Origin: an uncultured Marvinbryantia sp. | Lineage (GTDB): Bacteria > Bacillota > Clostridia > Lachnospirales > Lachnospiraceae | Assembly: GCA_934408725.1 (NCBI GenBank) | Contig: CAKRVB010000017.1 | Location: forward strand, 1-54,875 | DNA length: 54,875 nucleotides | Direction of reading: 5' to 3' | Shown here: piece by piece, positions 44,003-52,721 of the stretch | Numbering within the stretch: the first letter of the stretch is position 1 | Layout: every line of letters starts with the position of its first letter | Made by a program: the position numbers and the translations under genes | The notes under the pieces: generated by a model | Seen by the model: only the letters and a program-made list of their open reading frames with translations | The model's database searches: none | What the model was told of the DNA's origin: nothing

Positions 44003-44048
44003 GTAGCAGAAGCAATTTTTGTGTTATACTAAAAAACAAAACTGAAAA

Positions 44049-44822
44049 ATGATGGGAAAACGGACTATGTTATTTAGGAAGAAATGTAAATGCGGTTTTT
44101 TTCTGAGCTTATTATTGCTTTGGGGAAGCATGGCTTTTTTTGCTGTTCATGCACAGGAGTCTGAGCCAGCAGAGAAATCCCAGATTCCCTTTGACCTGGA
44201 GCGTTTCCTGATGATTGTAGAAGAACAGGATAACCCATATCTGGGTCTGAATATTTTCCGCCATACGATTGAGGAGATTCATAAGGAGTGGAAGGAACTG
44301 GAGACGCAGCAACATCACGAAGTATCTCAGATGATTTTTGTGGGAGATTCCAGAGTGGTTGGTATGTCGATGGCAGGTGGCTACAGTTATGTGGGAAAAG
44401 AGAGCATTGGTTATGACTGGTTTGTATCTGAAGGCGTTTATCAGATGCTGGACCAGATGAATGCATGGCCGGATGCAGACGTGATCCTGTGCTTTGGGAT
44501 CAATGATGTGGCCAATATCGGCAGCTACATTTCAGAATATCAGTATCTGGTGGATGCTTATCCGGATACCAGATTCTGGTTCATGTCGGTGAATCCGGTG
44601 AATGATGCTATGGCGTCTTCCTGCGGTTATTTTATCAACAGTGACATGGTCATATCTTTTAATAACGTATTGCAGCAGGCCTTTCCGGAGCAGTATCTGG
44701 ATGTCTATTCCTATTTGCAGGAAAATGGATATGGAACCTCAGACGGGGTGCATTACGACGTGGGAACCTATCTGGTGATTCAGGAGTATACAAAGTATTT
44801 GATTAATCAGAAAGAAAGTTAA
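44049..44822 (+). CDS. Secreted SGNH/GDSL-family hydrolase
   Basis: It encodes about 257 residues with an N-terminal hydrophobic segment (CGFFLSLLLLWGSMAFFAVHA) acting as signal peptide or anchor. SGNH blocks are visible: FVGDSRVVGM (block I, Ser nucleophile), CFGINDVANIG (block III, Asn) and SDGVHYDVGTY (block V, Asp and His). Such enzymes act on acyl esters of polysaccharides or lipids outside the cell. The ribosome site is weak; ATG at 44052 or 44067 are other possible starts. It stands alone between tmRNA and a two-component pair. Confidence 0.88.
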   Translation: MMGKRTMLFRKKCKCGFFLSLLLLWGSMAFFAVHAQESEPAEKSQIPFDLERFLMIVEEQDNPYLGLNIFRHTIEEIHKEWKELETQQHHEVSQMIFVGDSRVVGMSMAGGYSYVGKESIGYDWFVSEGVYQMLDQMNAWPDADVILCFGINDVANIGSYISEYQYLVDAYPDTRFWFMSVNPVNDAMASSCGYFINSDMVISFNNVLQQAFPEQYLDVYSYLQENGYGTSDGVHYDVGTYLVIQEYTKYLINQKES

Positions 44823-44932
44823 AAGATTGGGAAATGTTTTTCACAAAACAAACATATTTTTTCGCTATAGTAGTAAGAGGATTCTGGAAGGGATGTTCCC
44901 TGATGAAATAATACAGACATATGGGAGGACTT

Positions 44933-45610
44933 ATGGAAAAGCTGAAAGTACTGGTAGTAGATGATGAAAGCAGAATGAGAAAGCTGGTCAGAGACTTTCT
45001 GGTGAAAAAAGATTTTATTGTATTAGAGGCAGAAGATGGAGCACAGGCAGTGGACATTTTCTTTAGCACAAAAGATATTTCACTGATTATTCTGGATGTA
45101 ATGATGCCGAAGATGGATGGATGGCAGGTGTGCCGCGAGATACGTGAATTATCGGATGTGCCAATCATCATGCTGACGGCGAAGTCAGATGAGAGGGACG
45201 AACTGCTGGGATTCGATCTTGGTGTAGATGAATATATTTCCAAGCCATTCAGCCCGAAGATCCTGGTGGCCCGTGTAGAGGCAATTTTAAGAAGAAGTAA
45301 TCTGCTGAATGATGACAGTATCATTACAGCAGGAGAGATTACGCTGAATAAGTCGGCTCATGAGGTAACTGTTGAAGGCAAACCTGTGGAACTGAGTTTT
45401 AAGGAATTTGAACTTCTGAATTATTTTATGGATAATCAGGGACTGGCTCTTTCCAGAGAAAAGATCCTGAACAGTGTATGGAACTATGATTATTTTGGGG
45501 ATGCCAGAACCATTGATACCCATGTGAAGAAGCTGAGAAGCAAGCTGGGCAAGGAAGGCGACTATATTAAGACCATCTGGGGAATGGGCTATAAGTTCGA
45601 GGTGTCATAA
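44933..45610 (+). CDS. OmpR-family response regulator
   Basis: This 225-residue regulator has receiver acids in VVDDESRM, phospho-acceptor D55 in LIILDVMMPKMDG and the Lys in YISKPFSP. The C-terminal winged helix is of OmpR type (LSFKEFELLNYFMDNQGLAL, then GDARTIDTHVKKLR and TIWGMGYKFEV). ATG 44933 follows GGGAGGAC. The kinase starts one base after its stop. Targets are unknown. Confidence 0.95.
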   Translation: MEKLKVLVVDDESRMRKLVRDFLVKKDFIVLEAEDGAQAVDIFFSTKDISLIILDVMMPKMDGWQVCREIRELSDVPIIMLTAKSDERDELLGFDLGVDEYISKPFSPKILVARVEAILRRSNLLNDDSIITAGEITLNKSAHEVTVEGKPVELSFKEFELLNYFMDNQGLALSREKILNSVWNYDYFGDARTIDTHVKKLRSKLGKEGDYIKTIWGMGYKFEVS

Positions 45611-45611
45611 G

Positions 45612-47120
45612 ATGAAGCATTCCATAAAAACACAGCTGGCAGTATCATTTATTTCGCTGATGGCTCTGATCCTTGGTGCCAATTTTTTGATTAATAACTT
45701 TTTTCTGGAAAAATATTACATTTATCAGAAAGAGCATGCATTGATTGATATTTACGAACAGCTGGATGAGATCGGTGATGCATCAGAATTCAAGAGCAGT
45801 GAATTTGACGATGAATTTCAACAGATCAGCGGAACGAATAACGTGGAGATGACCATACTGTCACCGGAGGAGGATGGCTCTTTTGTAGCGGTTTATCAGT
45901 CCAGGGATAACCGAATCATGCGGGGACGTGTGGAAGGATATCTGTTTGGATTCAGTATGGAAAATGACCATCAGGAAGTACTGGTATCCACAGACAATTA
46001 TACGATTCAGCAATGCGAAGATTCCTTTGAGAAAATCGAATATCTGGAAGCCTGGGGTAAACTGTCATCCGGATGCTATTTCCTGATGCGGATTCCGATT
46101 CAGTCGATCAAGGATAATGTCAAGATTTCCAACCGTTTTGTGGCATACACGCTGCTTCTGGGAATTCTGGTGGCAGTAGCCATGATCTGGTGGATGTCAA
46201 AGAAGATCACAGAACCGCTTAGCGAACTGACTGCACTTTCCAAACGTATGGCAAATCTGGAGTTTGATGCCAAATATGTCAGCGGTGGAAAGAATGAGAT
46301 TGGACAGCTGGGGGAGAATTTCAACCATATGTCTGAGACACTGGAGAAGACGATTTCAGAGCTTAAGACAGCAAATAATGAGCTTCAGACAGACCTGGAT
46401 CAGAAGATTCAGATTGATGAGATGCGAAAGGAGTTTTTATCCAATGTATCCCATGAACTGAAGACACCAATTGCTTTGATTCAAGGGTATGCGGAAGGTC
46501 TGCAGGACTGCATCAATGATGATGCGGAAAGCAGAGCGTTTTATTGCGAAGTCATTATTGATGAAGCAGCTAAGATGAACAATATGGTGAAAAAGCTGCT
46601 TAGCCTGAATCAGCTGGAATTTGGAAATGATGTGGTGAATATCCAGCGTTTTGATCTGACAGAACTGATCAATGGAGTGATTCAGTCATCCACTCTTCTG
46701 GCAGAGCAAAAGGGGGCGACCATCAGCTTTGATCAAAAGCAGCCTTTGTATGTGTGGGGCGATGAGTTTAAGCTTGAGGAAGTAGTGACTAACTACATCA
46801 GTAATGCCATTAATCATGTAGATGGAGAAAAGCAGATCGAAGTGACTGTGCTGCATCAGGATGAGAAGATACGGGTCAGTGTCTTCAATACCGGTCAGCC
46901 GATACCAGAAGAATCACTGGATAAGGTATGGATCAAATTCTATAAAGTAGACAAAGCGAGAACCAGAGAATATGGGGGCAGTGGAATTGGATTGTCGATT
47001 GTGAAAGCAATTATGGATTCCCACCACCAGAAATATGGCGTCTATAATCGAAAAGAAGGCGTTGTGTTCTGGTTTGAACTGGACAGTGCAGAGCGTGGAG
47101 GAGAATATGAAACCAATTGA
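45612..47120 (+). CDS. Sensor histidine kinase, HAMP/HisKA type
   Basis: This 502-residue kinase has one membrane segment near residues 10-30, an extracellular domain of about 140 residues, and a second membrane segment near 175-200. HAMP follows (ITEPLSELTALSKRMANLEF), then HisKA with phospho-His about 281 in NVSHELKTPIALIQGY and HATPase_c with NYISNAINH and GGSGIGLSIVKAI. It resembles VanS-like sensors of cell-envelope signals. The Sir2-like gene starts 14 bp before its stop. Confidence 0.95.
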   Translation: MKHSIKTQLAVSFISLMALILGANFLINNFFLEKYYIYQKEHALIDIYEQLDEIGDASEFKSSEFDDEFQQISGTNNVEMTILSPEEDGSFVAVYQSRDNRIMRGRVEGYLFGFSMENDHQEVLVSTDNYTIQQCEDSFEKIEYLEAWGKLSSGCYFLMRIPIQSIKDNVKISNRFVAYTLLLGILVAVAMIWWMSKKITEPLSELTALSKRMANLEFDAKYVSGGKNEIGQLGENFNHMSETLEKTISELKTANNELQTDLDQKIQIDEMRKEFLSNVSHELKTPIALIQGYAEGLQDCINDDAESRAFYCEVIIDEAAKMNNMVKKLLSLNQLEFGNDVVNIQRFDLTELINGVIQSSTLLAEQKGATISFDQKQPLYVWGDEFKLEEVVTNYISNAINHVDGEKQIEVTVLHQDEKIRVSVFNTGQPIPEESLDKVWIKFYKVDKARTREYGGSGIGLSIVKAIMDSHHQKYGVYNRKEGVVFWFELDSAERGGEYETN

Positions 47121-47646
47121 ACAGATAGCAGAAAAGATTCAGCAGTCTGACATGGTGCTGATCGGAGTAGGAGATGAATTCACAGAAAAGAAAGGGAAAA
47201 ACACAAAGGAAGAGATCTTGCAGGCCTATCAGAAAGTCATGGATCTGGTGAAAGGAAAACCATGGTTTCTGGTGACTGTCAATACCGATGATCTGGTATA
47301 CGATGCCGGAGTGAACAGCTTTTTTGTAGTGGCTCCCTGTGGCAGTGACCGTAGTGGGAATGTGGTTACTAATGAAGACTATGATGAATCTTGTTATCTT
47401 TCTCAGTGGCAGTATTATAAGAATTGGCTGACATCGACGATTGGAAAGAAGCTATGCATTCTGGAACTTGGCGTGGGTATGGCGTATCCTTCGGTAATCC
47501 GTATGCCGTTTGAACGTACGGTTCTGTATAATCAGAAATCATCAATGATCCGCATACATAGTAAACTTGCACAAGTTTCAGAAGAAATACAGGATAGAAG
47601 TATTTGCTATGACGAAAATCCAGTGAAATTTCTGAATACTTTATAA
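47107..47646 (+). CDS. Sir2-like protein, probably degenerate
   Basis: It has 179 residues, shorter than active sirtuins (about 240-290). Matches to the sirtuin fold include MVLIGVGDEF (place of GAGxS), PWFLVTVNTDDLVYDAGV (place of TNVDHQFQKAG) and a C-terminal LELGVGMAYPSVIRMPFERT as in the bacterial SirTM-like group. The catalytic His position holds Asp, and the first glycine motif and helices after it are cut short, so deacylase or ADP-ribosyl activity is doubtful. GGAGGAG lies before ATG 47107, and overlap with the kinase shows it belongs to the two-component operon. Confidence 0.65.
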   Translation: MKPIEQIAEKIQQSDMVLIGVGDEFTEKKGKNTKEEILQAYQKVMDLVKGKPWFLVTVNTDDLVYDAGVNSFFVVAPCGSDRSGNVVTNEDYDESCYLSQWQYYKNWLTSTIGKKLCILELGVGMAYPSVIRMPFERTVLYNQKSSMIRIHSKLAQVSEEIQDRSICYDENPVKFLNTL

Positions 47647-47663
47647 AATATACACAAAAATAA

Positions 47664-47691
47664 TTGAATAATAATGAGAATGTGGTATAAT
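47664..47691 (+). promoter_or_regulatory. Promoter of phosphoribosyltransferase gene
   Basis: TTGAAT (47664-47669), 16 bp, TATAAT (47686-47691), preceded by TGG (extended -10). It lies 31 bp before the ATG. Confidence 0.75.
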
Positions 47692-47722
47692 CTGACTATA
47701 AACTATATTAGGAGGCCGGCAT

Positions 47723-48364
47723 ATGGAATCAAGAGTGATCAGAATACCGTCAAAAGTAAACAGCAATGTGGTGTTACGTGTAATACCTGGCCATTTTGCC
47801 ACGACACATTCGCATATCAATTATTATGTAGATATGACATTTTTAAAATCAAGAAAAAGTGAAGCAGAGAATGCAGCAAAGATCCTGGCACAGAATTATA
47901 AGAACAGTACTTATATTGATACCATTGTCTGCATGGATGGATGTGAGATCATCGGAGCTTATCTGGCAGAAGAACTGAGCCAGAACGGAATCCGATCTTT
48001 GAATACACATAATACCATGTATATTGCATCACCGGAGATACATACTGGTGGTCAGCTGATCTTCCGTGATAATATGCAGGCCATGATTGCCAATAAGCAT
48101 GTACTGCTGGTTCTTGCAACAGCCACTACCGGTATTACAGTAAAACGTGCAGTAGAATGTATCCGCTACTATGGTGGTATTATGGAAGGTGCTGCAGCAT
48201 TATTCAGTGCTACTGATGAGATAGATGGAATCAAGATCAAGTCCCTGTTTTCACCAGCCGATATTCCACAGTATCAGACATGGCATGCGACAGAATGTCC
48301 GATGTGCGCAAAGAAGGAAAAACTGGATGCGATCGTGAACAGTTATGGATACTCAAGAGTATAA
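47723..48364 (+). CDS. Phosphoribosyltransferase-fold protein, orotate type-like
   Basis: This 213-residue protein has a PRPP-loop-like phrase VLLVLATATTGITVKRAVEC, where the usual two acids are replaced by AT. IDTIVCMDGCEIIGAYLAEEL matches the substrate-side segment of type I phosphoribosyltransferases. The C-terminus carries a CPMC cysteine pair (ECPMCAKKE). Loss of the PRPP-loop acids raises doubt about normal catalysis; similar proteins in Lachnospiraceae are annotated as orotate phosphoribosyltransferase. AGGAGG precedes the ATG. A terminator follows at 48487. Confidence 0.8.
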   Translation: MESRVIRIPSKVNSNVVLRVIPGHFATTHSHINYYVDMTFLKSRKSEAENAAKILAQNYKNSTYIDTIVCMDGCEIIGAYLAEELSQNGIRSLNTHNTMYIASPEIHTGGQLIFRDNMQAMIANKHVLLVLATATTGITVKRAVECIRYYGGIMEGAAALFSATDEIDGIKIKSLFSPADIPQYQTWHATECPMCAKKEKLDAIVNSYGYSRV

Positions 48365-48486
48365 TCGCCGGGTATGATATCGACAAGAAACCCCGAATGC
48401 ACAGTGAAGTTTTGATGAACACAGAATAATAAAAAATACGCAAGAATATTGAAATAATAAGTTACCAGATAATAACAGGCTATAAG

Positions 48487-48515
48487 GACATTCCAGAAAT
48501 GGAGTGTCTTTTTTA
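48487..48515 (+). terminator. Terminator after phosphoribosyltransferase gene
   Basis: GACATTCCA (48487-48495) pairs with TGGAGTGTC (48500-48508) around GAAA, followed by TTTTTT. Confidence 0.88.
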
Positions 48516-48541
48516 ATTGTATTTATTGGAGGAAAATAGAA

Positions 48542-49822
48542 ATGGCAAACATAGATTCAAGAGCAGAGAACAACAATTTTTGCGCAATACAGTTTGATTA
48601 TTTCAGAGGAATGGAAGCGGATCAGTACAGCTTTTATCGTATCCCAAAAGTATTGTTTACTGCGGAATGCTTTCAGACACTTTCCTGTGAAGCAAAGGTA
48701 TTATACGGTCTGATGCTGGACCGTATGAGCCTGAGCATCAAGAATCGGTGGTTGGATGGAGAAGACAGGGTATACATTATTTTTACAGTAGATGAAGTAG
48801 CGGAACTGATGAACTGCGGGACACAGAAGGCTGTGAAATTAATGAAAGAACTGGACAGTGAAAAAGGAATTGGACTGATTGAAAAGAAACGTCTTGGGCT
48901 TGGCAGACCGAATGTGATCTATGTGAAGAATTTCTTATTGAAGGAAATGAAAAAGACTACAGAAAAGGAAAACAGTATACCAGAACAGCAGGGGGAAGTA
49001 TCACAATTCAAGAATGGTGAAAATCACAATTCTGGAATGATGAAACAAGCAACTCAGGAGTTGGGAAAATCACAATCTAATAAGACTGAAAAGAATGATA
49101 CAGAGAGAAATAAGACTGATGGTATTCCATCTTATCTTATCAATCAGACAGATATTACATTCCAGTATCTGGACGGTGATGAGAACAGTCTTTGGTCGTT
49201 GCTTCTCGCTGTCGGATATATCAAAGCAGATAATGTGAAAAAATGCGGGGAGATTACAGAGTGCGATGTATCTGTCACAAATCAGGAAGTCATGGAGATG
49301 TTCCGGTATGAAATACTGGCAATGTTTGAAAATGGGAATGCGGTCTATCATGATTTTGTAGAGGCATTATTGTCACACAGAACAGAAGAACTGACAGATA
49401 TTTTGATGGATATATCCTATACGTCCATGAGTTATTTTGATGTGGGAAGAAGACCTTCAGAACGTGCTCCGGAGAATTTTTATCATGGTCTGGTATTGGG
49501 ACTGATCGTATCTCTTCGAGACAGATACCGTATTGTATCTAACCGGGAGAGCGGACGTGGTCGGTATGACATTGCCATGTATCCACTGAGTGAAGGAGAA
49601 GATGCATTTATCATAGAATTTAAAGTATGCGACGAAAAAGAAGATGGAACACTTGAAAAAGCAGCAGAAAATGCCCTGTGTCAAATAGAAGAAAAACGTT
49701 ATGATGCAGATCTGCTGGCAGCAGGGATTGCAGAAGAACATATCTATAAACTGGGGATAGCATTTGCCGGGAAGGATGTGGCAGTGAAATCAGCCGGAAG
49801 AGTAGATGAGGAATTACTTTAG
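48542..49822 (+). CDS. RepA_N-like domain fused to PD-(D/E)XK nuclease
   Basis: It encodes 426 residues. Residues about 10-140 follow the RepA_N winged-helix found in plasmid initiators (QYSFYRIPKVLFTAECFQTL, CEAKVLYGLMLDRMSLS, GLGRPNVIYVKNF). A polar linker of about 60 residues follows. The rest matches the C-terminal part of AAA-ATPase-like/DUF1703 proteins (SLWSLLLAVGYI, YFDVGRRPSERAPENFYHG, VSNRESGRGRYDIAMYP) with the nuclease core Asp in GRYDIAMYP, FIIEFKV and Gln in ALCQIEEKRYD. The usual N-terminal ATPase is missing. It lies in the chromosome, not in a plasmid context, so it may be captured. GGAGGAAAA precedes the ATG. Confidence 0.82.
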   Translation: MANIDSRAENNNFCAIQFDYFRGMEADQYSFYRIPKVLFTAECFQTLSCEAKVLYGLMLDRMSLSIKNRWLDGEDRVYIIFTVDEVAELMNCGTQKAVKLMKELDSEKGIGLIEKKRLGLGRPNVIYVKNFLLKEMKKTTEKENSIPEQQGEVSQFKNGENHNSGMMKQATQELGKSQSNKTEKNDTERNKTDGIPSYLINQTDITFQYLDGDENSLWSLLLAVGYIKADNVKKCGEITECDVSVTNQEVMEMFRYEILAMFENGNAVYHDFVEALLSHRTEELTDILMDISYTSMSYFDVGRRPSERAPENFYHGLVLGLIVSLRDRYRIVSNRESGRGRYDIAMYPLSEGEDAFIIEFKVCDEKEDGTLEKAAENALCQIEEKRYDADLLAAGIAEEHIYKLGIAFAGKDVAVKSAGRVDEELL

Positions 49823-49862
49823 GACAATGTCTGGTTTTTCTTTTGCCATAACAATAGTTGCG

Positions 49863-49909
49863 AAATAGGGTTAGTAAATCATAGAATCAAGTTTTACTAA
49901 CCCTATTTT
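49863..49909. terminator. Bidirectional terminator
   Basis: AAATAGGGTTAGTAAA (49863-49878) pairs perfectly over 16 bp with TTTACTAACCCTATTT (49893-49908) around 14 nt, then T and A-rich DNA. It separates the nuclease fusion from the convergent kinase gene; the 156 bp between it and the kinase stop show nothing else. Confidence 0.85.
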
Positions 49910-50065
49910 AATATGACTGTTTCGATAAAAGAGAGGATATTATTCTGAATAAATAAAAAATGATAACAGGGCGTCATGATTTTGTTACGTTATTCAGTGG
50001 AGATGGAGAAACAGGTTTCTTCAATTATATGTATAACGGAATTGTGAACAGTTCTGCGATAGAAA

Positions 50066-51400
50066 TCATTGCATTTCTGCTGGTTGAAGGCGGAGCATGA
50101 TGTTTGCGGTGAATATCCCATTCTCGTAAGAAAAATCACTGTCTCCGCCATTTTTTTGGGCAATATGGCGCACAGATTGAACACCGACACCATTTCCGCA
50201 TCTCTTGGATGACTGAAAGATATGATTCTTTTCTGAAATTTGAGTGTCATACGCATTTTCTACATGAAGAAGGAGAAGATGATTATGATGCAGGTAAGCA
50301 GTTACGGAGATAGCCCGTCTTGCAGGATCAGTCTTCAGGCTGGCCTCGATAGCATTTTCCAGAAGATTGGAAAGAATGATACAGAGATCCATTTCGTCAA
50401 TAGACATCTGTGCCGGCAGATCCAGTCTGGAAAGAAAAGGAATCTGATCTCGTGCGGCAAGGGCAGAATAATAGCCTACGATGCTGTCAGTAGCCTGATT
50501 TTCGCAAAAGTGCAGATCCTGACTGGGAATTTTACTGACAGCACTGGAAATATAGTCTTTTATTTTCTCAAGATCTCCTTGTTCCGCAAGTGAAGAAAGT
50601 TGAAGATATTGATGCCGGATATCATGTCTGGCCTGTCTTGCTTCTTCAATGGCGTTACAGAGATTTTCGTATCTTGTCTGCTGTAAAGTGAGAAGATGAT
50701 TCTCCTGTTGGAGTCTGACATTCCGGTTCAAACTGTTTGCCATTAAAAGAAACATGGCATAAAAGAGGATGAGAATCAGAAGAAGAACCAGGCTCATGAC
50801 TATATATATTTTTAAAATACGTCCCGTATACAATGTATTGCGATATTTTGGTGCTATAAACAGATTCAGTCCAATAAACAGCAGTGGCAGAATCCAGAAA
50901 ATATACCAGGTTTGTGCAAAGTTTTCGTCTTCCACCAGTTTTTTAGCAGTGTGAGAAGCAGGAAACCATGCAGCCAAAACAAAAGACAGACAAATCAGAT
51001 TGTATAAAATACAGGTTTTGGTATGAAACCACAGAGTTTGACTGGAAATGGTCTGATCTGCAGTAATAATGGCATCAATTGCCCTGGAAAAACTGTTGAT
51101 ACATGCAAAAACAGCGCAGACTGCAAAAAAAATACTTCCGGATTTCCACAGGGAAATACGCAGAGTATTGTGGTAAAGAAGCAGTGCCACAAGAAGCATA
51201 AATGGCAGAACAAACTTTGTGGAAATTTGAAGAAAATAACACAATAAACCGCCGGAAATACAGATGCCTGTGAGTAAAGGGAGCATCCAGCAAGTCAGCT
51301 TCAACGGTGTCAGCTTCAGATAAGTTTTTACCGGAAGATAAGCAAGCAGCATGCCGGGAAGGAGAACAGTAAGTTCCAAAACAGGTCTGAAAAAAAGCAT
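50066..51400 (-). CDS. AgrC-type GHKL sensor kinase
   Basis: This 444-residue protein has about six to seven membrane segments in residues 1-230. The cytoplasmic part has the H-box ARHDIRHQYLQLSSL near residue 260, the N-box LCIILSNLLENAIEAS and the G-box CGNGVGVQSVRHIA of the GHKL (HPK10) group. These kinases usually sense peptides and pair with LytTR regulators, as here. Its ATG shares a base with the regulator stop (TAATG). No agrB/agrD-like peptide genes are in the window. Confidence 0.92.
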   Translation of the reverse strand: MLFFRPVLELTVLLPGMLLAYLPVKTYLKLTPLKLTCWMLPLLTGICISGGLLCYFLQISTKFVLPFMLLVALLLYHNTLRISLWKSGSIFFAVCAVFACINSFSRAIDAIITADQTISSQTLWFHTKTCILYNLICLSFVLAAWFPASHTAKKLVEDENFAQTWYIFWILPLLFIGLNLFIAPKYRNTLYTGRILKIYIVMSLVLLLILILFYAMFLLMANSLNRNVRLQQENHLLTLQQTRYENLCNAIEEARQARHDIRHQYLQLSSLAEQGDLEKIKDYISSAVSKIPSQDLHFCENQATDSIVGYYSALAARDQIPFLSRLDLPAQMSIDEMDLCIILSNLLENAIEASLKTDPARRAISVTAYLHHNHLLLLHVENAYDTQISEKNHIFQSSKRCGNGVGVQSVRHIAQKNGGDSDFSYENGIFTANIMLRLQPAEMQ

Positions 51401-52122
51401 TATGATGAAGTCCTCCTTTGAAAAAGGTAATCCATAAAAGTCTGTCGGGCATGTTTACTCAACTTACGACTAACCGGAATCTGATTTCCGTTATCCAGGG
51501 TAAAAACCGTGCCGTCGAAATCAAGAGCATGATCCAGATTAATAACAATCCCGCGGTTGCACTGATAAAACCGGGTATCCATCTTCAAAGCAGACAGAAA
51601 AGATTCAAAAGACTGACGTGTAATCAGCTCTTTTCTATTTGTCGTATAAATATGCATCATATGAGAAAAATGCTCGGCATAAATCATACTTTGAAATGGG
51701 ACTTTTACATTACTTCCGTTTATTTTAACGTCTATATATTTCCCGGAATTCGGAATGCGGGAAAGAATTTCGTCTGTTAAAGCAGAAATCTCATTTTCAT
51801 GATACGGTTTGACAAGATAATGCATGGCGCGTACCTGAAACCCCTCAAGAGCATGATCCGTGGATGTAGTAGTAAAAATAAGCAGACAGGAAGTGTCTGA
51901 TTTGCGTAATTCTCTTGCTATTTCTATGCCGTTCGCACCATTCATGTAAATATCCAGAAACAACACGGTAAAAGGGCGTTCTTTGGATGCAAGCAAAAAA
52001 TCTTCACCATTTTCAAATTCAGTGAAATCTGAATGGATTCCACGCCGGGAGAGCTGACATTCAAGTCTGCTGCGAAGCAGAATACGTTCTTCGGCAATAT
52101 CGTCAACAATTGCAATTCTCAT
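51400..52122 (-). CDS. LytTR-family response regulator
   Basis: This 240-residue protein has an N-terminal receiver (IVDDIAEERILL; phospho-Asp in VLFLDIYMNGANG; Lys in YLVKPYHENE). Its C-terminal LytTR domain has the segment IDVKINGSNVKVPFQSMIYA, then TRQSFESFLSAL, FYQCNRGIVINLDHA and GNQIPVSRKL. LytTR domains bind pairs of direct repeats about two helical turns apart; such a pair lies at 52209-52238, just upstream of this gene and next to the promoter of the divergent genes. It is transcribed with its kinase. Confidence 0.94.
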   Translation of the reverse strand: MRIAIVDDIAEERILLRSRLECQLSRRGIHSDFTEFENGEDFLLASKERPFTVLFLDIYMNGANGIEIARELRKSDTSCLLIFTTTSTDHALEGFQVRAMHYLVKPYHENEISALTDEILSRIPNSGKYIDVKINGSNVKVPFQSMIYAEHFSHMMHIYTTNRKELITRQSFESFLSALKMDTRFYQCNRGIVINLDHALDFDGTVFTLDNGNQIPVSRKLSKHARQTFMDYLFQRRTSS

Positions 52123-52208
52123 TGTACATACCTCTCATACAAAGCTGATTTCATTCATATAGAAAGTATAACACAAAAAGATGTCATGGGCTATGATATG
52201 GCTTTACA

Positions 52209-52272
52209 ATTCGTGCCAATATTTGGTGATTCGTGCCAGAACAATTGAAAAAGAATCTGTTTATTTTATAAT
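52209..52272 (+). promoter_or_regulatory. Predicted LytTR operator plus promoter
   Basis: Two perfect direct repeats ATTCGTGCCA at 52209-52218 and 52229-52238 are 20 bp apart. Six bases later lies TTGAAA (52245-52250), 16 bp, TATAAT (52267-52272). Placement just upstream of the -35 fits activation by a LytTR regulator, as for AgrA-type sites. The gene served is the pseudo-receiver at 52314 and probably the secreted protein after it. Confidence 0.72.
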
Positions 52273-52313
52273 GGGGACAACAAATGGAGTGAAAATAGAA
52301 AGGAGGAGGTTCT

Positions 52314-52688
52314 GTGTATTGTATGTCTGTATTAACTGACAGAGATCAGGATGGTCATGATTATGCAAAATATATATCAGATTACTGCATGGAAAAAGGA
52401 ATCGTTCCGCTGATTGAGATTTATCAAAATCAGGAAGTCTTTTTTAAGCAGATACAGAGAAGAGTTCCATCTATGGTATTTCTCTCATTGCCGGGAGTGG
52501 ATGGGTTAAATGCAGCAGAACATCTTCGTTCATTATATCCCAGATGTGGAATTATCTGGTGCAGTGATTTGGATTTTTCGCTTCATGCTTTCAGATTACG
52601 TGTGGAATATTTTTTTATGAAACCGGTGGAACATGAAAAAATACAAGAAGGGCTTAAGGCCTGGCTGGAACGTATAGGAAAAGTATAA
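52314..52688 (+). CDS. Pseudo-receiver domain protein
   Basis: It encodes 124 residues with the length and pattern of a stand-alone receiver: SVLTDRDQDGHDYAKYI at the start, the central strand MVFLSLPGVDGLNAAEHLRS, then GIIWCSDLDFSLHAFRLRVE and FFMKPVEHEKI with the conserved Lys-Pro. The phospho-acceptor Asp of FLD is Ser here, so it cannot be phosphorylated in the normal way. GTG 52314 is 5 bp after AGGAGGAGG; ATG 52323 is the alternative. It starts an operon with the secreted protein downstream (33 bp) and faces the LytTR pair, so it may modulate that pathway. Confidence 0.78.
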   Translation: MYCMSVLTDRDQDGHDYAKYISDYCMEKGIVPLIEIYQNQEVFFKQIQRRVPSMVFLSLPGVDGLNAAEHLRSLYPRCGIIWCSDLDFSLHAFRLRVEYFFMKPVEHEKIQEGLKAWLERIGKV

Positions 52689-52721
52689 TAAAAATATTGG
52701 GAAAATTGGGAGGAAAACATC

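Noticed and set aside
49916..50065. Gene remnant before the GHKL kinase stop
   Set aside because: No frame of useful length or recognisable residues was found; it appears to be plain intergenic DNA.
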